Below the pieces are notes generated by a model, which made no database searches, was not told where the DNA came from, and saw nothing but the letters and a program-made list of their open reading frames with translations. A DNA stretch of 64,000 nucleotides from Pelagomonas calceolata (Eukaryota; Sar; Pelagophyceae; Pelagomonadales; Pelagomonadaceae): contig CAKKNE010000003.1 of the NCBI GenBank assembly GCA_918797485.1, positions 806,001-870,000 of the forward strand. Reading direction: 5' to 3'. The translations under genes and the position numbers were made by a program. Of the stretch, positions 9,146 through 18,346 are shown piece by piece. Numbering within the stretch: position 1 is the stretch's first letter; the number at the start of each line of letters is the position of its first letter.

Positions 9146-9210
9146 TGGGCTGCTACTCGGGAACGCGCCGGCTCCGCAGGGGCTTACCGCTCGAATTTAG
9201 GCAAGCTGTC

Positions 9211-10698
9211 ATGGCCTCCAAACTACTCACAGCCGTATTCTGCGCCGTGGCGACCGATGCCCTCCCGCAAGGTGGTATACGGCAGGCGCTGCGCGACGCC
9301 ACGCTGCAGCGCACAACTCACAAGAACGCCGCCACGGCGCGCAAAACTCACAATAACGCCGCCGTGGCGTCAGAACGCTACCTTACGCAGCGCCTCGACC
9401 ACTACGACGCGTCGCTGAAGAACGCGTCCTTCCAGCAGCGGTATTTTGTGAATAGTACCTGGTACAAGGGGACGGGCCCGGTATTTTTGTGCGTGGGCGG
9501 CGAAGGGCCAGCATTGGATGAATCAGTGGTCAGCCGGTCTGTGCACTGCTCGGACGCGACCGAGCTGGCGCCACAGGTCGGCGCTCTGATCGTCGCGCTC
9601 GAGCACCGCTACTACGGCAAGAGCGTGCCGCCCTCGTCAGAGCGCGGCGCTCAGCGATTGCGGCACCTCACGTCGCATCAGGCCGTCGCCGACATCGCGG
9701 GCTTCCACAAGCACATTAGCGACGAGTTCAAGCTTCCGTCGACCACAAAATGGATCGCGTTTGGAGGCAGTTACCCGGGCATGGTTGCTGGCTTCTCAAG
9801 ATTACGCCTGCCGCACCTCATCCACGCCGCCGTGTCGTCGTCTGCGCCGTGGCACGCGAAGGTCGACATGACGGAGTACAACGATCGCGTCGGCGCCGCG
9901 CTGGCGAACGGCGCCGTCGGCGGCTCGGAACAGTGCCAGAAGATTGTGGTTGACGGTCACGCGAGGATCAAGTCGCTCCTCGAGTCCTCGCGGCTCCAAC
10001 GCCTCTCGCTCGCCAAATTATTCAACTTCTGCAACCCACTGGCCCTCGAAAATGCGCAGACGCGCCGCGCTTGGGCTGGCTATGGCGTGGTGTCCGTGCC
10101 CGCCCAGAGCAATGAACCGGCCTCGACGGATCCAGGGCAGTCGATAGGGGCGCTCTGCTCCGTGCTCCTCGCGGCGAACGCGTCCTCGTCCGTCGACGCG
10201 CTCGCCACGCTCTCGGCGCGGCAGCGCGGCGGCCGCTGCGTCGACGCCAGCCTGTCCCGGAACTTCGAGGACGACGGCAGCGATGCCTTGTCATGGCCGT
10301 GGCAGACGTGCGCCGAGTTCGGGTTCTATCAGACGTGCGAAGTGGGTTCTCAATGCCCGTTCGCGCGCGGCTACGTGTCGGTGGCTGACGAGATCTCGAT
10401 CTGTTCGCAGTTCGGCCTCACGGCCGACGTCGTGGCGGCCAACGTCGCGTTCTCCAATCAAGTTTATGGCGGCGCTCGACCCCAGGGCTCGCGCATACTC
10501 TTCCCAAATGGTGATGTGGACCCGTGGACGGGCCTCGGCGTGCTCAGAAGCCCCGCGCCGACGGAGCCGGTCATGTTGGTCGTTGGCGCGTCGCACCACG
10601 CCTGGACGCACCCCGCGGATACGATTGTTCAGAAGTCGGTCGCGGACGCGAAGGCGGCCATCCAGTCCCAGGTCAAGCAGTGGCTTGCGGTGGAGTAA
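9211..10698 (+). CDS. S28-family serine carboxypeptidase
   Basis: 495 residues, the usual length for lysosomal Pro-X carboxypeptidase, DPP2 and thymus-specific serine protease. A hydrophobic N-terminus (MASKLLTAVFCAVATDA) looks like a signal peptide, so the enzyme should enter the secretory pathway toward vacuole, lysosome or outside. Family motifs: RLDHYD near 67, VGGEGP near 94, EHRYYG, the nucleophile serine in GGSYPG near 186, the aspartate in NGDVDPWTG near 434 and the histidine in ASHHAWTHP near 461. Members cut after proline from either end of small peptides. The gene ends 18 bp from the stop of the convergent ankyrin gene. Confidence 0.88.
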   Translation: MASKLLTAVFCAVATDALPQGGIRQALRDATLQRTTHKNAATARKTHNNAAVASERYLTQRLDHYDASLKNASFQQRYFVNSTWYKGTGPVFLCVGGEGPALDESVVSRSVHCSDATELAPQVGALIVALEHRYYGKSVPPSSERGAQRLRHLTSHQAVADIAGFHKHISDEFKLPSTTKWIAFGGSYPGMVAGFSRLRLPHLIHAAVSSSAPWHAKVDMTEYNDRVGAALANGAVGGSEQCQKIVVDGHARIKSLLESSRLQRLSLAKLFNFCNPLALENAQTRRAWAGYGVVSVPAQSNEPASTDPGQSIGALCSVLLAANASSSVDALATLSARQRGGRCVDASLSRNFEDDGSDALSWPWQTCAEFGFYQTCEVGSQCPFARGYVSVADEISICSQFGLTADVVAANVAFSNQVYGGARPQGSRILFPNGDVDPWTGLGVLRSPAPTEPVMLVVGASHHAWTHPADTIVQKSVADAKAAIQSQVKQWLAVE

Positions 10699-10716
10699 GT
10701 GTTGTTTATATGCTAA

Positions 10717-11540
10717 CTAGTTCGTCGCGCGCCAGTACGAGAGGACGTGCCACACGACTCCGTTGTCGCCGAGCCGCGCGAGGAAGTTCAGGACGGAGTC
10801 GTCCGTCGACAGCTTGCCGCGCTGGGCGAGGCCGCGGACGGTTAACACGTCCCGGTGGAAGCTCCGTGCGTAGCGCTTGTAGCTTCCGTGTTGGCGGACG
10901 CCGGCGATCTGTGTGGAAACCGAGACAACATCGCGTCGATGGCGTGAGGCGGGCGCCTGAAGTTTGTGATTTTCGCACAGCCGGCGACGAGGCGTTTGAT
11001 CGCGCACCAGTGCTCGTTCCTAGCGACTTCAGGCAGGATACGTTCTTTTCTTTGAATGACATCCTCGGCGCTTTTTTTGTTGCGATGACACGCGTCCAGT
11101 GAAGCACCGGCTCGTAGAAGCTCTGTGATTATTGACTCGGACGGTCCAACGCGCCGCATGATTGCAAGGTAGAGCGGCGTGTCGCCGTCGGAGTCCCTAG
11201 CGTTTACATTCGCCCCAGCTCCGAGCAAAAGAGACAGTATTTCCAAAATAGATTGACGTTCCCCGTACCCCCTAACAATTTCATGAATCACTGTCTCTCT
11301 TCCGCTGTCGGAGCGGGTCACGAGGGTGACGTCCGCACCGAGAGCAATGAGATGCCGCGCCAGGGCGACATGCCCGCCACCTAGGGTACGGTGTTCCATG
11401 TTTCCGCAGGCGCAACAATGAAGTAGCGTAAAGCCGAATTCATCGAAGTCGTCTATTGACCCGCCCGCGTCGAGCCACGCCATAACTCTGTCTTTTTCTG
11501 CATTTTGGGCGGCGTCGCCGATTGCATTCGGAAGGACCAT
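10717..11540 (-). CDS. Ankyrin-repeat protein with C-terminal WRAT box
   Basis: Exons 10989..11540 and 10717..10908 give 247 residues. Residues 1-150 hold about four ankyrin repeats (FGFTLLHCCACGN, VALARHLIALGADV, ILSLLLGAGANVNARD, DTPLYLAIMRR). The C-terminus has a conserved block, RGLAQRGKL then FLARLGDNGVVWHVLSYWRAT, nearly identical in the gene at 47183-47980, so the two are paralogues. Function is unknown; ankyrin repeats bind proteins. The 80-nt intron sits in the LVAGVR segment, and the paralogue lacks an intron there. Spliced exons restore the same amino acids as the paralogue, which supports both junctions. Confidence 0.82.
10909..10988 (-). mobile_element. Introner element as intron (80 nt)
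   Basis: On the minus strand the intron begins GTCGCCGG, then CTGTGCGAAAATCAC, and ends CTCGGTTTCCACACAG before ATCGCCGG. The flanking 8-mers differ at one base. It contains CGCCATCGACGCG (10932-10944). The paralogue at 47756-47763 has the unoccupied target GTAGCCGG. Confidence 0.9.
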
Positions 11541-11921
11541 TCGCGACGAGGCGGTGACTTTTAGCGCCGCAAATGAGGCTCAATATCAATTTATAGTAAT
11601 TTATACTCAGGGTCAAATTGATTGCCACTCTCTTGGGCCCGTGGCGCCCGCACCGATCACACCGGCCGCTTAGAACAGACACACGACTGGACGTCCCGCA
11701 ACCAGCCCGGCGCCGTACCAGGCGCCGTACAGGAAAATCGACATAGGAGAATCGGGCTAGCGTCATGTAAGACACTAGGCATCCGAGTGCTCCGGCTACA
11801 CTTGCAGGCAAGCATCGATTGCGTGTTGAATCACGCGCGTCGCAGAGGCATTAGTCATAATTCATCGCAGATCGCAAGATCGCTGCATAGTTGCATCGCT
11901 GCGGGAAACCATATAGCAGCA
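11541..11921. other. Divergent intergenic region, 381 bp
   Basis: Promoter space between the ankyrin gene (-) and the PrmA-like gene (+), AT-richer near 11580-11620. It holds motif copy 3 at 11756-11780. The plus-strand frame is open upstream of 11922 but without an ATG closer to a plausible start. Confidence 0.6.
11756..11780 (-). promoter_or_regulatory. Intergenic CTAGTGTCTTACA motif, copy 3
   Basis: Minus strand reads CTAGTGTCTTACATG, then ACGCTAGC. It lies 142 bp before the ATG at 11922. Confidence 0.5.
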
Positions 11922-13055
11922 ATGCCGCGATGGCGCCTCTCCATGCTAGGCCTGGCACGCGCGCTGCAGCACACGACGCCGCGACGGCTGCGCACGACGC
12001 TGAGCGCCGAAGCCGCCTACGCGGAACTCGTCCTCAAGACGAACCGCGACGCCGACGTGAGCGCGGAGTCGCTCAGCGAGCTGCTCATGGAGTGTGCCGG
12101 AGCGCTGTCCGTGAGCGCCTCCGACGCGAACGCCGGCACGGCCGACGAGGAAGCCATCTTCGGGGAACCACCGACGGATCTAGACGTTTTTTTGGATGAA
12201 GATCGATGGCGGTCCGAGGCGTACTGGCAAAGCGCGGAGGTGCGGGCGTTGTTCGCGTCTGAAAGTGATGCGCAAGCGGCGCTACGATTCGTCGAGAACA
12301 CACTTGGCGCAGAAGCCGTCGCCGGTTCAAAGATAGACGACCTCGCGAAGGATGTCGACTGGCTCGCCGTGCAGGAAGCTGCAAGACCGGTCGTCACGGT
12401 CGGCGAGCTCGAGATTCTGCTGCCCTGGCACGAGACGTCGTCCGACCCATCAGTGGCCTCGAGGCAATTGAGGGTCGAGGGCGGCGCCGCCTTCGGGACC
12501 GGCGAGCATCAAACCACAAGGATGTGCTGCGAGTGGCTGCAAGAAACGAAGTTCCCGGCGTTTTATACGATGTGCGACTACGGCTGCGGTTCCGGTATTT
12601 TGGCCTTGACGGCGCTGCGGTTCGGGGCCGCGTGTGCCGTGGGTATTGACATCGATCCCGATTGCGTCAAGGCGGCGGAGCGCAACCGGGCGTCGAACGG
12701 CTTCGGGGTCAATGAGGCGCGGTTCTATTTACCATCATTAGATGCGGGCGGCGACGCGTCGTCGATAGCGTACGTGAACAAGCGCTTCACGTCGGCGCCG
12801 GAGGGCGTGGCGCCGTTCCCGGAGGGCGAGCTGCCCTGCGACGTCGTCGTGGCGAACATCCTGTTGCGGCCGCTCCTGGCGCTGCGCGACACCATTTTAG
12901 CTAAAGTGCGGCCGGGCGGCGCCCTGGCCATGTCCGGCGTGCGCGTCGACCAGGTCGACGACGTGCTAGGGGCCTACGCTTCGTCCTTCGAGACGGCGGC
13001 GGTCGACCGAGAGGTGGACGGCTGGGTCCTGATCGCGTGCCGGGGTAAGTTGTAG
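11922..13055 (+). CDS. prmA: Ribosomal protein L11 methyltransferase (PrmA-like)
   Basis: 377 residues. PrmA tri-methylates lysines and the N-terminus of ribosomal protein L11 with S-adenosylmethionine. Motifs: a conserved segment before the catalytic domain, GTGEHQTTRMC near 191, the SAM loop DYGCGSGILAL near 219-229, an acidic GIDIDPD, and ANILLRPLL near 310. The first about 30 residues are basic with hydrophobic and Arg positions (MPRWRLSMLGLARAL), consistent with import into mitochondrion or plastid, where bacterial-type L11 is found. Its stop codon is only 3 bp from the stop of the convergent LRR gene. Confidence 0.87.
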   Translation: MPRWRLSMLGLARALQHTTPRRLRTTLSAEAAYAELVLKTNRDADVSAESLSELLMECAGALSVSASDANAGTADEEAIFGEPPTDLDVFLDEDRWRSEAYWQSAEVRALFASESDAQAALRFVENTLGAEAVAGSKIDDLAKDVDWLAVQEAARPVVTVGELEILLPWHETSSDPSVASRQLRVEGGAAFGTGEHQTTRMCCEWLQETKFPAFYTMCDYGCGSGILALTALRFGAACAVGIDIDPDCVKAAERNRASNGFGVNEARFYLPSLDAGGDASSIAYVNKRFTSAPEGVAPFPEGELPCDVVVANILLRPLLALRDTILAKVRPGGALAMSGVRVDQVDDVLGAYASSFETAAVDREVDGWVLIACRGKL

Positions 13056-13058
13056 TAA

Positions 13059-14498
13059 CTATTTCTTCTTCTTACCCTTCCCGCCGCCCCGCCCACCGCT
13101 CTTCGCCGTCTTCTCGAGGTACTTCCCCAATTGTTTGTACTCGCCCTTCGAAATATACCCAAGGACCTTGTTGTCCTTGATGGGACAGCCGTCGCATTTT
13201 ATCGACTTGAGCTTCTTGCACTTGGCTAAGGTTGCTGGTAGTGATGTCAACTCCTTGTTCTCGTTCACGGTCAACGCTTCGAGCTTCGCGGCGTCGCCGA
13301 TGGCGTCGGGTAGCTCGGTCAACAAGTTCGAGCCGCAGGATAATGTAACTAAGCGTTTGAACGATGCAAACGGTAATTCGATGGAAGTAACTTGGTTCGC
13401 GTCGAATTGTAATGTTACGAGGTCCACGCATTTGTCCAACGATTGGATGGACGTAAGTTGGTTCCCGGAGACGTCGACGGCCTCGATTTTGACAGGCATA
13501 CTTGATGGAAGCGCTTCCAACTTATTTCTAGAAGCGTCGAGCGACTTGAGGGGCAATGATCCTATTGAATCAGGCAGTGCCGTCAACGCGTGGCCAGGAA
13601 CAATTAAGTGAGTTAGATTCGACATGCGGGCCAAGCCAGTCGGTGAGAGATATGTTAATCGTGGCCCCAGTTTGAGAGATAACCGATTCACCGTGTCGCA
13701 CCAATATAACGCAGGATCCACAACAGTCTGAGGTTCATCTGGCCCGGCACAAGGTAACAGTGGTAAGTCATCATCAGACTCCCTCGAAATGGTCAACTCG
13801 CAGATCGGTTTCAAGTCACGGACCGACTGGGCCCACTTGCCCACCTCGGGCCACGTTTCGTCAGGTCTACCCTCCTTGAATTCGCCCCTTTCCACACCTT
13901 GTTCTTCCTCTTCCTGAGAAGGCGGAGGAGGCGGCATGACGCTCCCGGCCCGCTCCTTCGCCTCCAATTCTCGCTTCTTGAGCTTGGACCGCTGCGTCTT
14001 CGTCAAGCCATCGACGAGCTCCTCCTCATCTTCACTTTCAGTTTCGGGCTCGACCATCCACTCGTCGATGATCGCTTTGGCCTTTGGCGTGGCGACGTCA
14101 TACACCGTTCTTCCCTTATGGTCCTTCTTCTTGATACCAGCATCTTTTCTTTGCTTGTCTACACTTAACCACGCATCTAGGAGCTGAGAGACGCATTTCT
14201 GGCCGTTCGGCGCCTGCGCGGCCATGTGGAAGCACGTCTCGCCCGTGTCGTCGTCCGTTAACTCTAAGCACTCTCTTAATTGGGCTAACCTACGCTCGTA
14301 CCAGCGGATCATCTCGCCCAGGGATTTGTCCCGTCCTGCAGCGCAGGCGATCATGAACGTCGTCTTGCCCTCGTCGTCTCTCGTCGCGGGGGCCACTCCG
14401 GCATTGGCCAAACCCCAGCGCACCGTCGGCAGCTTCTGGTTGAGGATCGCTCCAAACAGCTGGGCCTTTTTGTCGCCGCCGCCGCCCTGGCGGCCCAT
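13059..14498 (-). CDS. Ankyrin/leucine-rich-repeat protein
   Basis: 479 residues from the ATG at 14496-14498. Residues 10-135 look like degenerate ankyrin repeats (TTFMIACAAGRDK, TCFHMAAQAPNG, RTVYDVATPKAK). A charged, coiled segment with KTQRSKLKKRELEAKE and a PPPPP run follows. Residues about 270-440 form leucine-rich repeats of the LP-type (LTALPDSIGSLPLKSLDAS, LLTELPDAIGDAAKLEAL). The C-terminus has KCDGCPIKDNKVLGYI and a Lys/Gly tail. The layout recalls LRRC47-type proteins, but the ankyrin part differs. Likely a cytosolic protein-binding scaffold; function unknown. Confidence 0.75.
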   Translation of the reverse strand: MGRQGGGGDKKAQLFGAILNQKLPTVRWGLANAGVAPATRDDEGKTTFMIACAAGRDKSLGEMIRWYERRLAQLRECLELTDDDTGETCFHMAAQAPNGQKCVSQLLDAWLSVDKQRKDAGIKKKDHKGRTVYDVATPKAKAIIDEWMVEPETESEDEEELVDGLTKTQRSKLKKRELEAKERAGSVMPPPPPSQEEEEQGVERGEFKEGRPDETWPEVGKWAQSVRDLKPICELTISRESDDDLPLLPCAGPDEPQTVVDPALYWCDTVNRLSLKLGPRLTYLSPTGLARMSNLTHLIVPGHALTALPDSIGSLPLKSLDASRNKLEALPSSMPVKIEAVDVSGNQLTSIQSLDKCVDLVTLQFDANQVTSIELPFASFKRLVTLSCGSNLLTELPDAIGDAAKLEALTVNENKELTSLPATLAKCKKLKSIKCDGCPIKDNKVLGYISKGEYKQLGKYLEKTAKSGGRGGGKGKKKK

Positions 14499-14919
14499 GG
14501 TCTTTGCTGTTTGTGCGTCGCTGTTGCGGCAAGCGCTCGTGCGCTGCACGAAGCGATCGCTGCGCTGCTGTTTCGCTGCGTGACGATGCGTATGCTGCAC
14601 AAATGTCGCAGCGGTGACGCCTTGGTTATCGGGCGAGGCGAGGCTGTGGCTTTCCTAGTGTCTTTACAGGCCGCTAAGGTCAGATAGTGACAGCCGTCCT
14701 CGACAGGTCGCACCACGACAGGTCGCGCCGGGAAGACGCGCGGGTTAGCCATCATCAATATTTGACAGACAACCGCTGTGCGCGCAGCACGGTCGAATCC
14801 GTACGCGTCGGGACGTGGCTGCAGTCGTGCACGCCAGGAAGGCGGTCCTGCGTTGCGACTGGTTGCGCTGCCTCGCGCGGGCTGCCATTCGTGGGGGCTA
14901 GGCAGCCCCACACACCACG
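14499..14919. other. Divergent intergenic region, 421 bp
   Basis: Between the ankyrin/LRR gene (-) and the Pro/Thr-stalk gene (+). It holds motif copy 4 at 14654-14677; no gene seen. Confidence 0.6.
14654..14677 (+). promoter_or_regulatory. Intergenic CTAGTGTCTTTACA motif, copy 4
   Basis: Reads CTAGTGTCTTTACAGG, then CCGCTAA. It has one extra T and a changed last box. It is 156 bp from the ATG at 14498 and 243 bp from the ATG at 14920. Confidence 0.45.
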
Positions 14920-16983
14920 ATGCCATGGCGGGCGGCCGCGGCGCCGCGGTGGGCCGTGCTCTTCGCCGTCGCGGCGACGGCGCAAGACGCGCGGGACTTC
15001 GACTTCTGCGGCACGTATGCCTTTTCCGAGTGGACGAATTTTAATGGCGTGCCGCCGGACGAAGGCGGCTTCCAATTTGCGGCGACGGACCCGATAACAG
15101 GGGCTGGGTGCCGCGCGAGCACGACGACGGCGGACGGGAACGCGATCTGGCTCACTGACGACCAGGAGCTGGAAGATGAAGAAGAGGATGGCGAAGAGGA
15201 ATACTCAGACTACTCTGTGGAGGTTACTGGTAGACCGGAGATCACCGGGGAGGCCGGCGGGTGGGCGGTGTTGCTGCGTGCGCACGGCTGGGACCCTGAT
15301 TGTGTGTGTGGTGTCTCGTGCTTCGGAGCGTCATGCCCATCTTACGAGGCCTACGCGTGCACGGTGAACACTTTCGACTGCACGCTGACACTGTCGGGAG
15401 GCCTCACGTCGGGTGTGGGCCTCACATCGGAGGAAGGCCGCTTTGTCCTCGCTTCCACAGAAATCACTGATTGCGCAGACGAGGCCGCATCGCCGGAGCT
15501 CTGGAAGCTCTACGCATTCGCCGTCGAAGATGAGCTCGGCTGCCAAGTCACGCTGCCGTCGGGCGCGCGCTTTTCGGTCGACGACAAAGATGGTGCTTAC
15601 GAGATCGGCGCGGTCGGCATCGCCGGCGCGGGCGTGGGCCATACGTTCGCCAGTGTCAGTATCGTCGCCCGCGAGGATACTTGGTGGCCACCTACGCCGG
15701 CACCGACCGCGCCCTCGGCGAAGCCGACGGCGCTGCCATCTGCTAGGCCCGCGCCGGCGCCGACGCCGCGGCCATCGCCGTCGCCGAGCGCCGCGCCTGA
15801 CGAGCCGACGCTGCAGCCCGTTCCCAGCCCGACGCCACGGCCCAGCTCTCAACCAACTTCCCGGCCCACGCCAGCGCCTTATCCGGCCCCGAGCGCAAAA
15901 CCGACGAATCCGGCGCCGTCGCCGGCACCCAGCGCCAAGCCGACTCCAGTGCCGAGTCCACGGCCCTCAGAAGCACCCACGCGGTCGCCGACGCGGCGCC
16001 CGACGCCGGCGCCGAGCGCCACGCCCGGCAGCCCGACGGCGGCCCCGGTCTTCGCCCCGACGCCACGGCCGACGCCCGCGCCGACGCCGAGGCCGTCCTC
16101 CGCGCCGACGACGTCAAGGCCGACGACAGCCACGCCGTCGGCGGCGCCCACCGTGACCGCCGCGCCGTCGCTCAAACCGACACTGCCCCTGTCATCCTCC
16201 AACAAGAACGCCCCGCAAGCCGACGCGGCGAGCGGCGGCCAGGCTGCCGCGGGCGTCCTCGCGGTCTTCGCCATCTTCGCTTGCGTTGGTGGGTGTTACT
16301 ACATGCAACGACGGCGGAAGCCCAATCCACTCAAAGATAATGCTGACGAGGCGGACGCGGCGCACGTGGCTTTGAGTTTAGAGGCCGACGACGACGAGGA
16401 GGCGCCGCTCCCGCCGCCGCCCAAGCGGAGAGAGGCTGCTCTAGCTAAAGCGGCGCCCCCGGCCGAAGCGAAGAAGGTGAAGCACCACCGCCGCGACGAG
16501 CCCAAGGAACTGGAGCCCCCCCAATATGAATATGCGCGGCGGCCGCGCTCGCCGCGCAAGTCGCCGCGCAAGCCGCCGAATCCCAACTGGCACCCCGTCG
16601 TCCACAAGGCGGCCCAGACGCGGGAAAAGGGCGAGGCGGCGCTCGACGCGCTCGAGGACGCGGAGCGGCGCGGCGACCGCCGGGCCGCTGAGTCCGCGCG
16701 CCAGGCCGTCGAGGACCACGCCGCAGAAGTCGCGGAGCACCGGCGCATCCTGCAGGCCCACGTCGACGAGAAGCGGAAGGCTCGCGCGTTGAAGAAGGCC
16801 GCGGCGGCCGAGAAATTGATTAGATTACGCGAGGAGCTCGCCGCGGCGCGCGCCGCGGCGGCGAAGCCCAAGTCCTTAACGGCGTCGCACGCGCGGCTCC
16901 GGTCGGCGCTGCGCCAGCGCGACGACCTGGACTCGTCCGAGGCGTCTTCGTCGGAAGAGGACGGCATGGAGCTGGGGAGCTAG
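14920..16983 (+). CDS. Type I membrane protein with Pro/Thr stalk
   Basis: 687 residues. A signal peptide (MPWRAAAAPRWAVLFAVAATA) is followed by a Cys-containing ectodomain to about residue 250 with an acidic loop. Then about 160 residues of PTPAPSAKP-type repeats form a rigid, probably O-glycosylated stalk. One transmembrane helix near 445-465 (GVLAVFAIFACVGGCYYM) is followed by basic QRRRKPNP and a charged, partly coiled cytosolic tail (many Ala/Arg/Glu, residues 560-670). The Pro/Thr stalk type is common in stramenopile cell-surface proteins. Ligand and role are unknown. No intron is needed. Confidence 0.75.
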   Translation: MPWRAAAAPRWAVLFAVAATAQDARDFDFCGTYAFSEWTNFNGVPPDEGGFQFAATDPITGAGCRASTTTADGNAIWLTDDQELEDEEEDGEEEYSDYSVEVTGRPEITGEAGGWAVLLRAHGWDPDCVCGVSCFGASCPSYEAYACTVNTFDCTLTLSGGLTSGVGLTSEEGRFVLASTEITDCADEAASPELWKLYAFAVEDELGCQVTLPSGARFSVDDKDGAYEIGAVGIAGAGVGHTFASVSIVAREDTWWPPTPAPTAPSAKPTALPSARPAPAPTPRPSPSPSAAPDEPTLQPVPSPTPRPSSQPTSRPTPAPYPAPSAKPTNPAPSPAPSAKPTPVPSPRPSEAPTRSPTRRPTPAPSATPGSPTAAPVFAPTPRPTPAPTPRPSSAPTTSRPTTATPSAAPTVTAAPSLKPTLPLSSSNKNAPQADAASGGQAAAGVLAVFAIFACVGGCYYMQRRRKPNPLKDNADEADAAHVALSLEADDDEEAPLPPPPKRREAALAKAAPPAEAKKVKHHRRDEPKELEPPQYEYARRPRSPRKSPRKPPNPNWHPVVHKAAQTREKGEAALDALEDAERRGDRRAAESARQAVEDHAAEVAEHRRILQAHVDEKRKARALKKAAAAEKLIRLREELAAARAAAAKPKSLTASHARLRSALRQRDDLDSSEASSSEEDGMELGS

Positions 16984-17262
16984 TAGTAACGAATGTGAAA
17001 CTTTTTTTGAACGCTGCCGTGATGAACATTGCCGCATCTCGCGCGCCGCCACGCGAGTCGTCGCCTGGACGAGCCCGGGGTGCTCTGAGAGACGGGCGCC
17101 GCTTAGACGCGCGGCGCCGCCGATGAATCCTAGCACCACCGTAACAGAATGTCGCGTGCCGACCATACGCCGTCGCCGCGAGAAGTCACTAGTAGACGGA
17201 AATATTAGGTCTAGGCGCCGCCACACCGTTCAACACGCGCGGCACCGGGCGGAACTGCCCAT

Positions 17263-17798
17263 TTAGGACGTGTCCTTCTTGCAGGCCATGACGTGCTCCT
17301 CGCCCATGGCCTTCACGACGGCGAGGATGAGCGAGTCGCCGGCGTCGAAGCCCTCGCGGATCGACTTGACGAGCTCTTCCGGGCGCTCGGGCATCTTCAG
17401 GTCCTCGCGCGTCTCGCCGCCCTCGTCCATGAGCGAGAGGTAGTCCTCGTCCGTGATGTCGAGGAGCGTGTACTCCGAGCGGAAGACGTTGGGCACCGTC
17501 GTGCCGTGCGTCGAGGGCACGATGTCCTCGAGCTTCTTGCCCGTGAAGATGTCGGTCGCGACGAAGTTGCACCTGTGAGATGTATCCTGGGCTTTCGCAT
17601 GCAAAGCGGATAGAGGACGCCGGCGTCCGACTTGGCGTGGCCGTGCTTGCCCGTCTTGGACGTCGAGACGGAGACGACCTTGCAGGGGCGGTTCTTGATG
17701 ACGATGTAGCCGCCCTTGCGGATCTGGCCGGCCTCCATCGGGATGACCTCCGACGCGCCGGCGTCGGCGTTCTCGAACGTCTCGTCGGCGTCACCCAT
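17263..17798 (-). CDS. Translation factor eIF5A
   Basis: Exons 17632..17798 and 17263..17572 give 158 residues, the family's normal length. eIF5A carries hypusine and helps ribosomes pass proline-rich and other stalling sequences. The hypusine loop [10 protein letters not shown] is present, with the modified lysine at about residue 51. The C-terminal OB-fold is complete ([40 protein letters not shown]). The intron interrupts the codon right after HGHA (phase 2) and ends ACATCTCACAG; splicing restores [10 protein letters not shown] as expected for the family. A 548-bp gap lies upstream. Confidence 0.95.
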
Positions 17799-18346
17799 GG
17801 TTGATTTTTGCTAAATAACACGCCGACCGGCAACTGCTCCTCGAACAACCTGTGTTGGGGAGATGGTTAGAGAAAATCTTGTTGCTGCCGTTTTATCGCG
17901 ACCGGCAACTCTCGGAGTCACTGCGATGCGCGCCGCCGTGCGAGCTTTCGTATGCCGCAATTGTTTAAACAAAAGCAGCAGCTCTTGCTGACGCGCTTCG
18001 CGAGCAAACTGAGCGGAATCGTTCTGAGCGTTGTCGTAGCAGCGGCTACAGACACACGCGAAGGCACCAATCTGGTCAGCGGAGCGACGGACGCGGAGAG
18101 CCGCACGAGACTTAGCCTCGCCGGATGGTGACTGCAGAGGACGTCCTTGGGAGCCTGAGTGGTTCTCCAGAGCAATCAAAAGACGCCTTTGGAGCCCCGA
18201 ATGACGTATGCGGACAAAAAACCGGATTTGGCTGTGCGCGCGGGTTTTCGCGGATCTCGTCCAGATCGTCGTCCTGCCAGTCTAGAGAACGGTTAAGCCC
18301 AAGAATACCGCTAGAGCTCAGGATTTCTATATGCGCAACCGCAAAA
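17799..18346. other. Intergenic region, 548 bp
   Basis: 5' flank of eIF5A and 3' flank of the PX-like gene (both on the minus strand). Open frames here have poor codon bias and no recognised domain; I see no gene or RNA in it. Confidence 0.55.

Noticed and set aside
15700-16200. Pro/Thr repeat as a minisatellite or CRISPR-like array
   Set aside because: The units are irregular at the DNA level and encode a typical Pro/Thr stalk; there are no spacers.
17811-18179. Open frame upstream of eIF5A as a gene
   Set aside because: Weak codon bias, no domain and a place directly in the eIF5A 5' flank; it is probably leader or promoter sequence.
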